From RI-153 sp963721725 (GTDB lineage: Bacteria; Chloroflexota; Anaerolineae; Caldilineales; Caldilineaceae), in assembly GCA_963721725.1 (NCBI GenBank), contig CAVRLX010000009.1, positions 248,001 through 312,000 on the forward strand: a stretch of DNA of 64,000 nucleotides, read 5' to 3'. A model generated the notes under the pieces. It was given only the letters and a program-made list of their open reading frames with translations, did no database searches and was not told the DNA's origin. The translations under genes were made by a program, and so were the position numbers. Within the stretch, counting starts at the first letter, position 1. Each line of letters opens with the position of its first letter. Positions 18,541-27,801 of this stretch are shown here, one piece after another.

Positions 18541-20685
18541 CTATACCTGTTTCACTTCTGACTCTCGCGGCCAGAAGCGCAACGCTTTGGCGGCCTCAAC
18601 AAAGGCCGAAACCGCTTTGGGACTGCTCAACTTCACAAATCCCTCATCCATCTTCTCAGCTACGCCAGCCGCTTTCAGCAATGCCTCGGCGGCGGGAACC
18701 CAGCCGATAAACTTGGCATGGGCAAAAGCATCGGAGACAAAATCCAACGCCGTGGCTTCCTTGGAGAGCATGGCTGCTCCCTCCTCCGATAGCGCCAACA
18801 CCACAGCATCAAAGAGCACCGAGGGACCACCGTTCACTTTCTGATCGGCCTTGAGCATCTCGCCCTGGCTGGTCTTGACCCCGCCGATCTTTGGCGCAAC
18901 AATGGCAAGTTGCGCGCCTTCGGCGTCTAGGGCCTCTTTCAGCCTTTGGATCAGCGCCGCGTCGACGCCGTCGCTGACCAGACAGCCCACTTTGCGCCCA
19001 TGTAGCGTGTGCGGCGCGTTTTTCAAGATGCTCAACGCCGGTGATTCTTTCAAATCTGTGCGGGTTGCTTTGGCCGCATCCGCAGCTTTGGGCATGGACG
19101 CCAGCCCCAACCCCTCTTTGACCGTTTTTGCCAATCCTTCGTCAATATTACGCAGGTGTGAGACCATGCGGACGCGGATAGCTTCGGTTTCGACTTTGCT
19201 CAGCTCAAAAACCAGCGCGTCGGCTATGTGCTGTTGCTCCACGTCAGTCTGGCTGATGTAGAACTGGCGTGCCTGGGAATAGTGATCGGCGAAGGTTTCC
19301 GAGCGCACGCGCACTTTGGGACCTTCGTGCTGGGTGGGGTAGCTGTGAAAACCTACGCTGTGCGATTCGCGCGGGCCGCCATCGCTCCACGAATTTGGCT
19401 CGTAATTCACACGACCACGTGGATTGTGCATTGCCATGTGGCCGTCTTGCTGAAGGTTGTGATACGGGCACTTGGGCGCGTTAATGGGCAGGTGATGAAA
19501 ATTCGGGCTGCCCAACCGCTTCAGTTGTGTATCCAAATAGGAGAAGGTGCGCCCTTGCAACAGCGGATCTTCGGTAAAATCGATACCCGGCACAATGTTC
19601 TGGACCATAAAGGCCACCTGCTCAGTCTCGGCGAAGAAGTTGTCCACAACGCGATCCAGCACGAGGCGACCCACCGGGCGCACGGGCACTTCTTCTTCGG
19701 GCACAAGCTTGGTTGCATCCAATACATCGAACCAGAATTTTTCGGCCTGTTCTTCATCAAACAGTTGCAAGCAGAGTTCCCACTCTGGGTAGTCGCCCAT
19801 TTGAATGGCATCCCACAAGTCACGGCGGTGGAAGTCGGGATCTGCGCCGTTGATCTTGACCGCTTCGTTCCAGACCACCGATTGCATCCCCAGTTTGGGC
19901 TTCCAGTGGAACTTCACAAAGGTTGACTTGCCTTCTTTGTTCACAAGGCGGAAGGTATGCACGCCAAAGCCTTCCATCATGCGGAACGAGCGCGGAATGG
20001 CGCGGTCAGACATGGTCCACATGATCATGTGCATGCTCTCTGGCGACAGCGAAATAAAGTCCCAGAAGTTGTCATGCGCAGTCTGGGCCTGCGGGAAACC
20101 ACGGTCTGGCTCTGGCTTGGCCGAGTGGACCAGATCCGGAAATTTCATGGCATCCTGAATGAAGAAAACTGGAATGTTGTTGCCCACCAGATCCCAGTTA
20201 CCCTGCTGTGTATAGAGTTTGACGGCAAACCCACGCACATCGCGCGCCAGGTCGAATGAACCCTTACTGCCCGCCACGGTGGAGAAGCGTACAAAAGCCG
20301 GAACCTTATCGCCAGCGCGTTGAAAGAGATCGGCGCTGGTGATGTCGGCCAGCGATTCATAATTTTCAAAGTAACCGTGTGCGCCAAACCCACGGGCATG
20401 GACCACCCGCTCTGGGATGCGCTCGTGATCAAAGTGGAAGATTTTTTCCCGCAACACAAAGTCTTCAATCAACGTAGCGCCGCGTGCGCCTGCTTTCAGC
20501 GAATTTTGATCGTCTGCGATGGGCACGCCATGATTGGTGGTCATCACCTCTGCGTTTCCGTCATCTGCATTCTGGCGTGTCTCGCCCCCCGACCCCATGG
20601 GAACGCTATCTTCTCCGAAGTGGGCCTGGGTAATTTTTTCGGTCTTCTCGTTTTTAGACTCGTTCTTAGACTCGTTTTTAGACAT
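18541..20685 (-). CDS. katE: Large-subunit monofunctional heme catalase (HPII type)
   Basis: The 714-residue protein has the catalytic His96 in RVVHARGFGAHGYF, Asn near 169 in DLVGNNIPVFFIQDAMKFPD, and the heme-ligand Tyr in RTFSYLDTQLKRLG. The C-terminal 150 residues (after about 560) form the flavodoxin/DJ-1-like domain seen only in large catalases (GRKVGCLVSDGVDAAL). It disproportionates hydrogen peroxide in the cytoplasm. The N-terminus has a short KNES repeat from a 12-base DNA repeat. It is a stand-alone gene. Confidence 0.96.
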   Translation of the reverse strand: MSKNESKNESKNEKTEKITQAHFGEDSVPMGSGGETRQNADDGNAEVMTTNHGVPIADDQNSLKAGARGATLIEDFVLREKIFHFDHERIPERVVHARGFGAHGYFENYESLADITSADLFQRAGDKVPAFVRFSTVAGSKGSFDLARDVRGFAVKLYTQQGNWDLVGNNIPVFFIQDAMKFPDLVHSAKPEPDRGFPQAQTAHDNFWDFISLSPESMHMIMWTMSDRAIPRSFRMMEGFGVHTFRLVNKEGKSTFVKFHWKPKLGMQSVVWNEAVKINGADPDFHRRDLWDAIQMGDYPEWELCLQLFDEEQAEKFWFDVLDATKLVPEEEVPVRPVGRLVLDRVVDNFFAETEQVAFMVQNIVPGIDFTEDPLLQGRTFSYLDTQLKRLGSPNFHHLPINAPKCPYHNLQQDGHMAMHNPRGRVNYEPNSWSDGGPRESHSVGFHSYPTQHEGPKVRVRSETFADHYSQARQFYISQTDVEQQHIADALVFELSKVETEAIRVRMVSHLRNIDEGLAKTVKEGLGLASMPKAADAAKATRTDLKESPALSILKNAPHTLHGRKVGCLVSDGVDAALIQRLKEALDAEGAQLAIVAPKIGGVKTSQGEMLKADQKVNGGPSVLFDAVVLALSEEGAAMLSKEATALDFVSDAFAHAKFIGWVPAAEALLKAAGVAEKMDEGFVKLSSPKAVSAFVEAAKALRFWPRESEVKQV

Positions 20686-20843
20686 GGGAAATTCCTTGTT
20701 TTATGTGCGACTTTACGAAACATGCGCTATTATAGCAGGGATGTAAGAATCGATTTGTGGCCTTGTCATATCATCTAGATACAAGCGGGGATATATTATC
20801 CATTCCCGGTTTGGGTGAATTATTACTATGAGGAGCGCGTCTA

Positions 20844-21749
20844 ATGCAGAATTTACCGTTTGATAAACCTGGCCGCTTTTGGCGAGGAAATTTGCACAGC
20901 CACTCTACGTTGTCTGATGGAGCGTATACCCCCGAAGCTCTCTGTCAGGCCTATGCCGAGGCGGGCTATGATTTTATTGCCTTGACCGATCATTTTATGG
21001 ACCGATACGACTATCCCATTGCCGATACACGCCACTTTCGCACGCAAAATTTCACTACATTGCTGGGTGCAGAACTCCATGCCGGTCAGATCGGCAATGG
21101 TACAATTTGGCATATTCTGGCGGTGGGATTGCCGCTGGATTTTGCCGCTTCCTCGCCCCAGGAAAGTGGACCCCACCTTGCCCAGCGTGCCATGAGCGCC
21201 GGGGCCTTTGTGGCCGTTGCCCATCCCAATTGGTATGCTCTTTCAGAAGCCGATGCGCTTTCACTGGGGCATGTGCATGCCGTGGAGATCTTCAACGGCA
21301 TTGCCACCGGCGACAATGACCGCGGCGATAGTTGGTATATTCTCAACGTGCTGCTTGACCGGGGCTATCGTTATTTTGCCATTGCCGCTGATGACACACA
21401 CCGCAAACCGGGACAAACCGATTTCTGCCAGGGCTGGGTGCAGGTCAAAGCCGAAGCCAACGAGCCGGATGCCCTGTTGGCCGCCCTCAAAGCTGGGCAT
21501 TTTTATGCCAGCACAGGACCGGAAATTCATGATCTCCAGGTCGAAGCTGGCAAAAGCATCACCGTGCGTTGTTCGCCCGCCGAGCGCATCTTTGTCACAG
21601 GCGGTGATCGTCAATCTCGCCGCGCCTACGGCGACGGACTCACCGAGGCCATCATTGACATTAGCGACTTGAACAGTCCCTATCTGCGCGTCACCGTGCG
21701 CGATGCCCAGGGCAATCGAGCCTGGACCAATCCCATCTGGTTTAAATAA
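20844..21749 (+). CDS. PHP-domain phosphoesterase/metallohydrolase
   Basis: The four PHP motifs begin with NLHSHSTLSDG (HxH metal site) and LTDHFM, then FVAVAHPNW, and end with AADDTHR. The C-terminal 70 residues form a beta domain (EIHDLQVEAGKSITVRCSP). Family members hydrolyse phosphodiesters or phosphoesters with three metals. No polymerase domain is attached, so it is a stand-alone PHP protein. A good GGAG site precedes the ATG. The next gene starts two bases after its stop. Confidence 0.9.
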   Translation: MQNLPFDKPGRFWRGNLHSHSTLSDGAYTPEALCQAYAEAGYDFIALTDHFMDRYDYPIADTRHFRTQNFTTLLGAELHAGQIGNGTIWHILAVGLPLDFAASSPQESGPHLAQRAMSAGAFVAVAHPNWYALSEADALSLGHVHAVEIFNGIATGDNDRGDSWYILNVLLDRGYRYFAIAADDTHRKPGQTDFCQGWVQVKAEANEPDALLAALKAGHFYASTGPEIHDLQVEAGKSITVRCSPAERIFVTGGDRQSRRAYGDGLTEAIIDISDLNSPYLRVTVRDAQGNRAWTNPIWFK

Positions 21750-21751
21750 CC

Positions 21752-22745
21752 ATGCTCATCACCGACACCATCCAACGCTATCTTGAAGACGCCAGCATTG
21801 GCAGCAGCCACACCCGGCGCACCTATACCACGGCGCTGACCCACTTTCAGAACTATTTACTGGCGCGCAAAATCCCGCCAGAGATTAGCGAACTGGAGCG
21901 GCTGGACGTGGATCGGGTTCTGGCCTTTGCTACGTGGCTGCTTGATGAATCGGGGATTGGGCGGCGCACGCTGCTCACCTATTTGGCTGGGCTGGTGGGC
22001 TGGATCCAGTTTTTACAGGTGCGCGGCTGGCTGCCCTTTACGCCTCAGGAATTAGCGCGCTTCAACGAGGGCATCAAGCGCATCCGCAAGAATCAACGCC
22101 CACCGGATCTGGTTCCGCACCCGCCCAAATCGGAAGATCTGCAAGCGTTGGTGGACGCCGCCTATAATCGCACGCTGAAACGCCCGGACGATGTGCGCGA
22201 GCATTTGGGCAAGCTGCGCGACATTGCCATTATCGAAGTGTTGCGCTGTACGGGGCTGCGCGTGGGGGAGCTGGTGAAGATCACGCGCAAACAACTAGAC
22301 GAAGATGAGCGCGCCGCCTGGGTCATCGGCAAGCGGGGCAAGGCACGGCGCATCTACTTTGACGACAAAGCGTGGGCAGCCGTTCGTCATTATTTGCCGC
22401 GAGCGCCAACCACTAGACGGGGCCAGCGGGCGACCCCTGGCCGAACTTCCCCTTTTGGCCCGCCACGATAAGCGAGCCAGCGCCAAAATTTTGCCGCTGA
22501 CCACGATGAGCATCCAAAATGTGCTCCGCGATCTGGGCGAGCGCGCCGATCTCGCCGCCAAAGGCATCACCCCCCACGCCCTGCGCCACTACTTCGCCAC
22601 GCGCATCTATCAGACTACCCACGATCTCGCCGTCACCCAAACGGCACTAGGCCATTCCAGCCCCAACACCACGCGCATCTACGCCAAGCTCGAAGATGAC
22701 GCTGTGCGCCGTGCCCACACCCAAGCGTTCGGGCGCAAGCCATAA
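21752..22745 (+). CDS. Tyrosine recombinase, XerC/D-like (frameshifted)
   Basis: An N-terminal SAM-like core-binding domain (about 1-95) is followed by a catalytic domain with Arg in CTGLRVGELVK, Lys in GKRGKARR, HALRHYFATR (HxxR), GHSSPNTTRIY (His and nucleophile Tyr). The frame breaks near 22400, where CCGCGAGCG likely should read CGCGAGCG. The conserved second half resumes at LDGASGRPLAELP. It may resolve chromosome dimers or integrate elements; no att sites or mobile cargo are evident. It is two bases after the PHP gene, an unusual coupling. Confidence 0.85.
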
Positions 22746-23063
22746 GCTTTTTGTCGATCTCGCTTTAGACCCAAAATAGATACCTTGCGATCACACTGGT
22801 TCTCAAGGTGAATTTGCTATGGGCGAAAATGTCGTTGAAAAATTCGCTCCATTTTGAACAGGGAATGGCTAGTTTTCGACCTGTTTTTGGACTGATTGCT
22901 GTGCGAAAGTTCGACCGCGCCTGAAAAAAGACTGACTTTTGGGGCAATTCCCAAACTCGATAGATCCAACCCACCAATTGCTGCGTCAAGCATGGCAGAG
23001 TACAAAAGCCAACCCACTGGATCGGCTCGCCCATATCCCTGTACACCCTGAAAGGAAGCGCCT
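22746..23063. other. Intergenic region without recognised gene
   Basis: This 318-base gap is AT-richer than its flanks. I see no credible coding frame, strong hairpin or repeat. It presumably holds the promoter of the following nickel/cobalt gene. Confidence 0.5.
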
Positions 23064-24623
23064 GTGACTCCGCTTCGTTCCCTCTCCAACCGCATTGGAC
23101 CGGCGCTGGCGCTGGCTCTGATTTTAACCTTGAGCACCTCAATCCTGTCCTTGGCTCATCCGCTGGGAAATTTTACTATCAACCGCTATAGCCGTCTGCG
23201 TGTGGCGACTGACGCACTCTCGCTTTTCTATGTGGTGGACATGGCGGAAATCCCTGCTTACAAAGCCATCACCGCCGCCGACACTGACGGCAACGGCACT
23301 CTGGATGAAGGCGAACAGGCCCGCTTTGTCGCCAGCGAGAGCGCCAGCCTGATGGAAAATCTCATGGTTAGCATGGACAATCGCCCCCTAGACTTAGCTC
23401 TAGAGACGACGGAGCTGAGCTTGCTGGATGGGCAGGGCGGGCTGCAAACCTTGCGTCTGGAACTGACTATGACGGCACTGTTACCCGCAAATGGAGAGGG
23501 CAAATTACAGTATAACGATGATAATAACCTGGGAGACCTGGGCTGGCGCGAAGTGGTGGTGCAGGCGGGTGATGGCACGCAACTGCTAGAATCGTCGGTG
23601 CCTGCCACGGATCTCAGTGATGCCCTGCGCAGCTATCCAGAAACCTTGCTGCAAAATCCGCCTTCTGTTACCAGCGCCACTATCACCTTTCAACCGGCGG
23701 CCATCTCGCCTGAAAATCTTGCCACTACCGTTCAGCCAGCGACTTCCGTCGCCCGCTCCACAGCCACAGATCCCTTTGCCGACCTGATCTCCATCCCGCT
23801 GGATGGCCCGTGGGCGGTGCTTTTGGCGCTGTTGGCTGCCTTTGTGTGGGGTTCGGCCCATGCGCTTTCGCCCGGTCATGGCAAAACCATTGTGGCTGCC
23901 TATCTGGTTGGATCACGCGGGACAGCCAAACATGCTGTGTTTTTGGGCGTGACCACGACCATTACCCACACTGCCGGGGTCTTTGTTTTGGGGGGAATCA
24001 CGCTGCTGGCCTCGCGCTACTTTATGCCCGAAGATCTCTTTCCGTGGCTGAGTGTTTTCTCTGGATTGCTGGTTGTGGGCATCGGTCTCTCGCTCTGTTG
24101 GAACCGTCTGAAACCGCTCTTTGTACGCCAGGCCCGTCACCACTTCCACGATCACAGCCACCATCACAGCCAGGATAGTCATCATGACCATTCACATGAC
24201 CATGATCATTCCCACGAACACCCGCATGAACACCCGCATGAACACAGCCACGGCGGTCACACCCACAGCCATCTGCCGCCGGGAACAGACGGGGCGCCGA
24301 TTACATGGCGTAATCTGTTGGCCCTGGGTATCTCTGGCGGCATCTTGCCCTGCCCCTCGGCGCTGGTGGTCATGCTAGGGTCGATTGCCTTGGGTCGTGT
24401 GGCTTTTGGTCTCTTGCTCATTTTCATATTCAGCCTCGGCCTCGCCAGTGTCCTCACCCTCATCGGCATCTTGATGGTTCACGCCGGCAAACTCATCAAG
24501 TATGTACCTGAAGGGGGACGGCTGCTGCGCCTGGCCCCGATTGGCAGTGCGCTTTTCATCACAGTGGCAGGGATAGGGATAACCCTGCAAGCGCTCTGGC
24601 AAATCGGCTCGCTTTCTCTATAA
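23064..24623 (+). CDS. Nickel/cobalt exporter-like membrane protein (RcnA/NiCoT type) with EF-hand and His-rich loop
   Basis: A signal segment is followed by an extracellular domain containing an EF-hand-like loop (AADTDGNGTLDEGE, about 72-85). A membrane domain has HALSPGHGKTIVAAYLVG and GGILPCPSALVVMLG. Between helices, around residues 355-410, lies a loop of about 20 His residues in HDHSH, HEHPH and similar units, a metal sink. This is the architecture of RcnA-type Ni/Co exporters. It starts with GTG preceded by AAGGA. Nickel handling fits with the larBEC genes 10 kb away. Confidence 0.85.
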   Translation: MTPLRSLSNRIGPALALALILTLSTSILSLAHPLGNFTINRYSRLRVATDALSLFYVVDMAEIPAYKAITAADTDGNGTLDEGEQARFVASESASLMENLMVSMDNRPLDLALETTELSLLDGQGGLQTLRLELTMTALLPANGEGKLQYNDDNNLGDLGWREVVVQAGDGTQLLESSVPATDLSDALRSYPETLLQNPPSVTSATITFQPAAISPENLATTVQPATSVARSTATDPFADLISIPLDGPWAVLLALLAAFVWGSAHALSPGHGKTIVAAYLVGSRGTAKHAVFLGVTTTITHTAGVFVLGGITLLASRYFMPEDLFPWLSVFSGLLVVGIGLSLCWNRLKPLFVRQARHHFHDHSHHHSQDSHHDHSHDHDHSHEHPHEHPHEHSHGGHTHSHLPPGTDGAPITWRNLLALGISGGILPCPSALVVMLGSIALGRVAFGLLLIFIFSLGLASVLTLIGILMVHAGKLIKYVPEGGRLLRLAPIGSALFITVAGIGITLQALWQIGSLSL

Positions 24624-24709
24624 ATTGCTCCACTCTTCAGTCTATCAACATGAATGCTCTGTATATTCCCGACAGGCCATTCAAAACCATCACCAAAAGG
24701 AGAATTACA

Positions 24710-26380
24710 ATGGTTTCTTCCTCCAAAGTCGTACGCCGATTAAGTCTCATCCTCGGCATAGCGATGATCCCGTTGTTGCTTGTGGCTGCGGTTCTAGTCT
24801 TCAGCCGCAACGAGGCGGATGCGTCCAGCCATCGCGAAGCGCCTATGATCTCGAAAGATGCTTTTGCCGACAACACCGATACCTACGTCTTTGTTTCACC
24901 GCAAAATCCCAACAACCTCGTCCTGGTTGCCAGTTGGATTCCCTTTGAAGGCCCCGAAGGCGGCCCCAACTATTGGGAATGGGATGACACTGTGGCCTAT
25001 GACATCTATGTGGATGTAGACGGCGACGCCACCAGCGAGGTGACCTATACCCTGACCAGTAAAGTCATGGTGGGCAACCCCAACACCTTCCTGTACAATG
25101 TCGGGCCCATCGGCTCGCTCATGGATGCCGACTGGAATCGCCGCCAGGTTTATACCGTGACCGAATACTTCGAGCCGGGTGTCCAACCTGCCAATTCCGC
25201 TCGCGCTTCAACTAATCACACTACGACGCTGATAGCCGGTAAGTTGGCTGCTCCCGTCAACATCGGCAGCAAGTCCACGCCTGATTATGCCAAGTTAGAA
25301 TCTGAAGCTATCTACGAGTACAGCGATGACAATGGCGATAAGATCAAAGTCTTCGCCGGACAGACCGATGATCCCTTCTTCGTGGATCTGCAAGTCTTTG
25401 ATCTGCTAACCCTGCGCGGACAAGCCGCCCCTGTTGGCTATACCGAGGGTGGCAATGTTCCCGTTGATTCGCTCTCTGGCTTCAACGTTCACACCCTGGT
25501 CGTCGAAGTGCCGATTAGCCGCCTTGTGCGCAATGGCGACCCCGTCGTGGGCGTCTGGTCTGGTTCCCGCCGCGCGGGCATGAACGTCATGAGCGCTGGC
25601 ACAGATGATCATACTCTCACCCGGCAGGTCTCGCGCTTGGGCATGCCCCTGGTTAACGAAGTTGTGCTGCCCATGGGTCTGAAAGATACCTTCAACAGCC
25701 TCAAGCCCAGCCAGGATCTGGGTGCCTATGGTCTGTTGCAAGAGAGTGTGGAAGATCCCGAAGTGGGCAACCTGCTCTGTGGCCTCTATAAGATTCCGCT
25801 GCCTGGCGATGCTGACAAAGATTGCGATACCGCATACACTGCCGGTTCACCCCGCACTGGCCGCGGTGACATCTTCGACATCTTCCTGACCGGCATGGTG
25901 CTGGCTAACCCCTTCACCATTACAACCAAGAGTGGACCCATGCCGCTACCTGCTGGCTTCAACGTGAATCGGCCCAAGAACGCTGCCATCACTAGCCCCG
26001 TTCCTGGTGTCACACCAGCCGAGATGATCCGCATCAACACGGCCATCAAGGGCGATCTGTGCAACCCGACACCGAGCCGTCTGGGTATCCTGGGCGGTGA
26101 CGCCTGTGGCTTCCCCAATGGCCGTCGTCTGGCCGATGATGTGGTGGAGATCGAACTGCTGGCTGTGGCTGGGGCTGCCTATGAGGTTCTCGACGACCGC
26201 GATGCCAGCTTCAAATTCAATAACGCTTTCATTCCTGTGCTGAGCGACAATATCGACAAAAACGATATGCCGTTCCGCAACACCTTCCCCTACGTGGCCC
26301 AGGCCCAATCCGGCCAGAGCCATGCACACCAGAACTCTCTGGTGGGGGTCTTCTTGCTCTGGCTCATGAAGGATCAATAG
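24710..26380 (+). CDS. Exported DUF4331 family protein
   Basis: It begins after an AAAGGAG site with a signal/anchor helix (about 11-38) and then SSHREAPMISKDAFADNTDTYVFVSP, the hallmark start of DUF4331. Further conserved pieces are YDIYVDVDGD, TVTEYFEPG and FNVHTLVVEVP. The family is secreted or periplasmic and its function is unknown. The 556-residue form lacks a visible C-terminal anchor. The next gene is a membrane-anchored TPR protein. In other bacteria DUF4331 often neighbours TPR proteins, which supports a joint role here. Confidence 0.87.
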   Translation: MVSSSKVVRRLSLILGIAMIPLLLVAAVLVFSRNEADASSHREAPMISKDAFADNTDTYVFVSPQNPNNLVLVASWIPFEGPEGGPNYWEWDDTVAYDIYVDVDGDATSEVTYTLTSKVMVGNPNTFLYNVGPIGSLMDADWNRRQVYTVTEYFEPGVQPANSARASTNHTTTLIAGKLAAPVNIGSKSTPDYAKLESEAIYEYSDDNGDKIKVFAGQTDDPFFVDLQVFDLLTLRGQAAPVGYTEGGNVPVDSLSGFNVHTLVVEVPISRLVRNGDPVVGVWSGSRRAGMNVMSAGTDDHTLTRQVSRLGMPLVNEVVLPMGLKDTFNSLKPSQDLGAYGLLQESVEDPEVGNLLCGLYKIPLPGDADKDCDTAYTAGSPRTGRGDIFDIFLTGMVLANPFTITTKSGPMPLPAGFNVNRPKNAAITSPVPGVTPAEMIRINTAIKGDLCNPTPSRLGILGGDACGFPNGRRLADDVVEIELLAVAGAAYEVLDDRDASFKFNNAFIPVLSDNIDKNDMPFRNTFPYVAQAQSGQSHAHQNSLVGVFLLWLMKDQ

Positions 26381-26402
26381 TCTTTTCGCTTCAACCATCT
26401 GT

Positions 26403-26434
26403 ACGCTTCCCGGTGGGTAACCGCCGGGAAGCGC
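26403..26434 (+). terminator. Possible terminator after DUF4331 gene
   Basis: CGCTTCCCGG pairs with CCGGGAAGCG across a ten-base loop, followed by a short pyrimidine run (GTTTCTC). It is weak, so read-through to the TPR gene is likely. Confidence 0.5.
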
Positions 26435-26453
26435 GTTTCTCGCCGAGGTCTTC

Positions 26454-27777
26454 ATGTCTGGTCTATCCCTCCCCCACGCGCATAAATTCCCCACCCGCAT
26501 TGCCATTCGCGTTGCCATTGCCCTACTGTTGCTGGCCTTGGCTTGGCTCGTGCGCGGCCTGATGGTGTCAGCGCCTGTGACACCTGTGTTGCCGCCGGCG
26601 ACTGCGTGGAATGCCACCGACGCCATCGCGCTCTATCAGGCCCGGCTGCGCGCCAACAGTGACGATGTGGAAGCCTACACCATGCTAGGGATGGCACTGC
26701 TGCAACAAGTGCGCGAAACCGGCGACCCTTCGGCCTATACGCGTGCCGAGACAGCCTTCAACCAAGCCATCCAACGCCAGCCCGATCTCTATGATGCCCT
26801 CGTCGGCCAGGGCATGTTAGCCTTATCTCGCCATGATTTTCGCGCTGCCCTGACTTGGGCCGAGAAAGCGCACCGTGCCAATCCCTATCGCCCAGATTCG
26901 TGGGGGATCTATACCGACGCCTACGTGGAATTGGGCCGCTATGACGAAGCCATTGTTGCCGCCCAAGAGATGGTGGACATGCGCCCCGGCCTCGCCTCCT
27001 ATACCCGTGTCTCCTATGTACGCGAACTCCACGGCAACATAGATGGCGCGATTGCAGCCATGCGCGCCGCCGTGGGGACAGGTCTACCCGGCAGCGAACA
27101 AAGCCTGTGGAGCACCGTTCAACTGGGCAATCTGTACTTCAACCGCGGCGATTTGACGACAGCCGAGTCTCTCTATACCGATGCCCTCTCGTTCCGCGAA
27201 GACTATGTCTATGCCCTGGGCGGGTTGGCCCGTGTGCAAGCCGCCCGTGCCGATTACGCCACTGCCATTGATCTCTATACCCAAGTCACAGAGCGCATCC
27301 CGCTCCCCGAATTTCTCATTGCCCTGGGCGATCTCTATACTATCACTGAGCAAACTCAAAAAGCTGAGGAACAATATGCACTGGTGCGCGTCATTCAGAA
27401 ACTTAATGAAGCCGCGGGGATGGATGTGGACATGGAAATGGCGCTCTTTGATGTGGATCACGGCCCCGATGCTCTCGGTGCATTAGAACGCGCTCCGCGC
27501 TGCGTATGCACGCCGTTCCAGCATCCACGCCGCCGATACGCTGGCCTGGGCGCTCTATCGCAACGGCAACTATGACGAGGCATACCGCTTCAGCCAGGAG
27601 AGTCTGAGCCTAGGCACGCAGGACGCCCTGCTCTACTTTCACGCCGGGATGATTGCCCATGCCCGTGATGATCTTCGGGAAGCCCGCGCCTATCTGCAAA
27701 AGGCGATGGCGATTAATCCCGCTTTCTCGCTGATCCACGCCAAGACCGCCGCCGATCTGCTCGCCTCTCTAAACTAG
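26454..27777 (+). CDS. Membrane-anchored TPR protein (frameshifted)
   Basis: One N-terminal helix (about 18-40) anchors at least eight TPR-like repeats, for instance AYTMLGMALLQQVRETGDPSAYTRAETAFNQAI (shown in part), LGRYDEAIVAAQEMVDMRPG and LAWALYRNGNYDEAYRFSQE. The frame breaks near 27493. The last 95 residues, ending KAMAINPAFSLIHAKTAADL, are in another frame to the stop at 27777. It likely scaffolds an extracytoplasmic complex, perhaps with the DUF4331 protein upstream. Confidence 0.82.
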
Positions 27778-27801
27778 CGCTCTGGTGTACAATGGGCAGC
27801 T

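Noticed and set aside
24121..24290. A CRISPR-like or repeat array because of repeated CAT/CAC units
   Set aside because: It encodes the His-rich loop of the nickel/cobalt protein, with no spacer structure.
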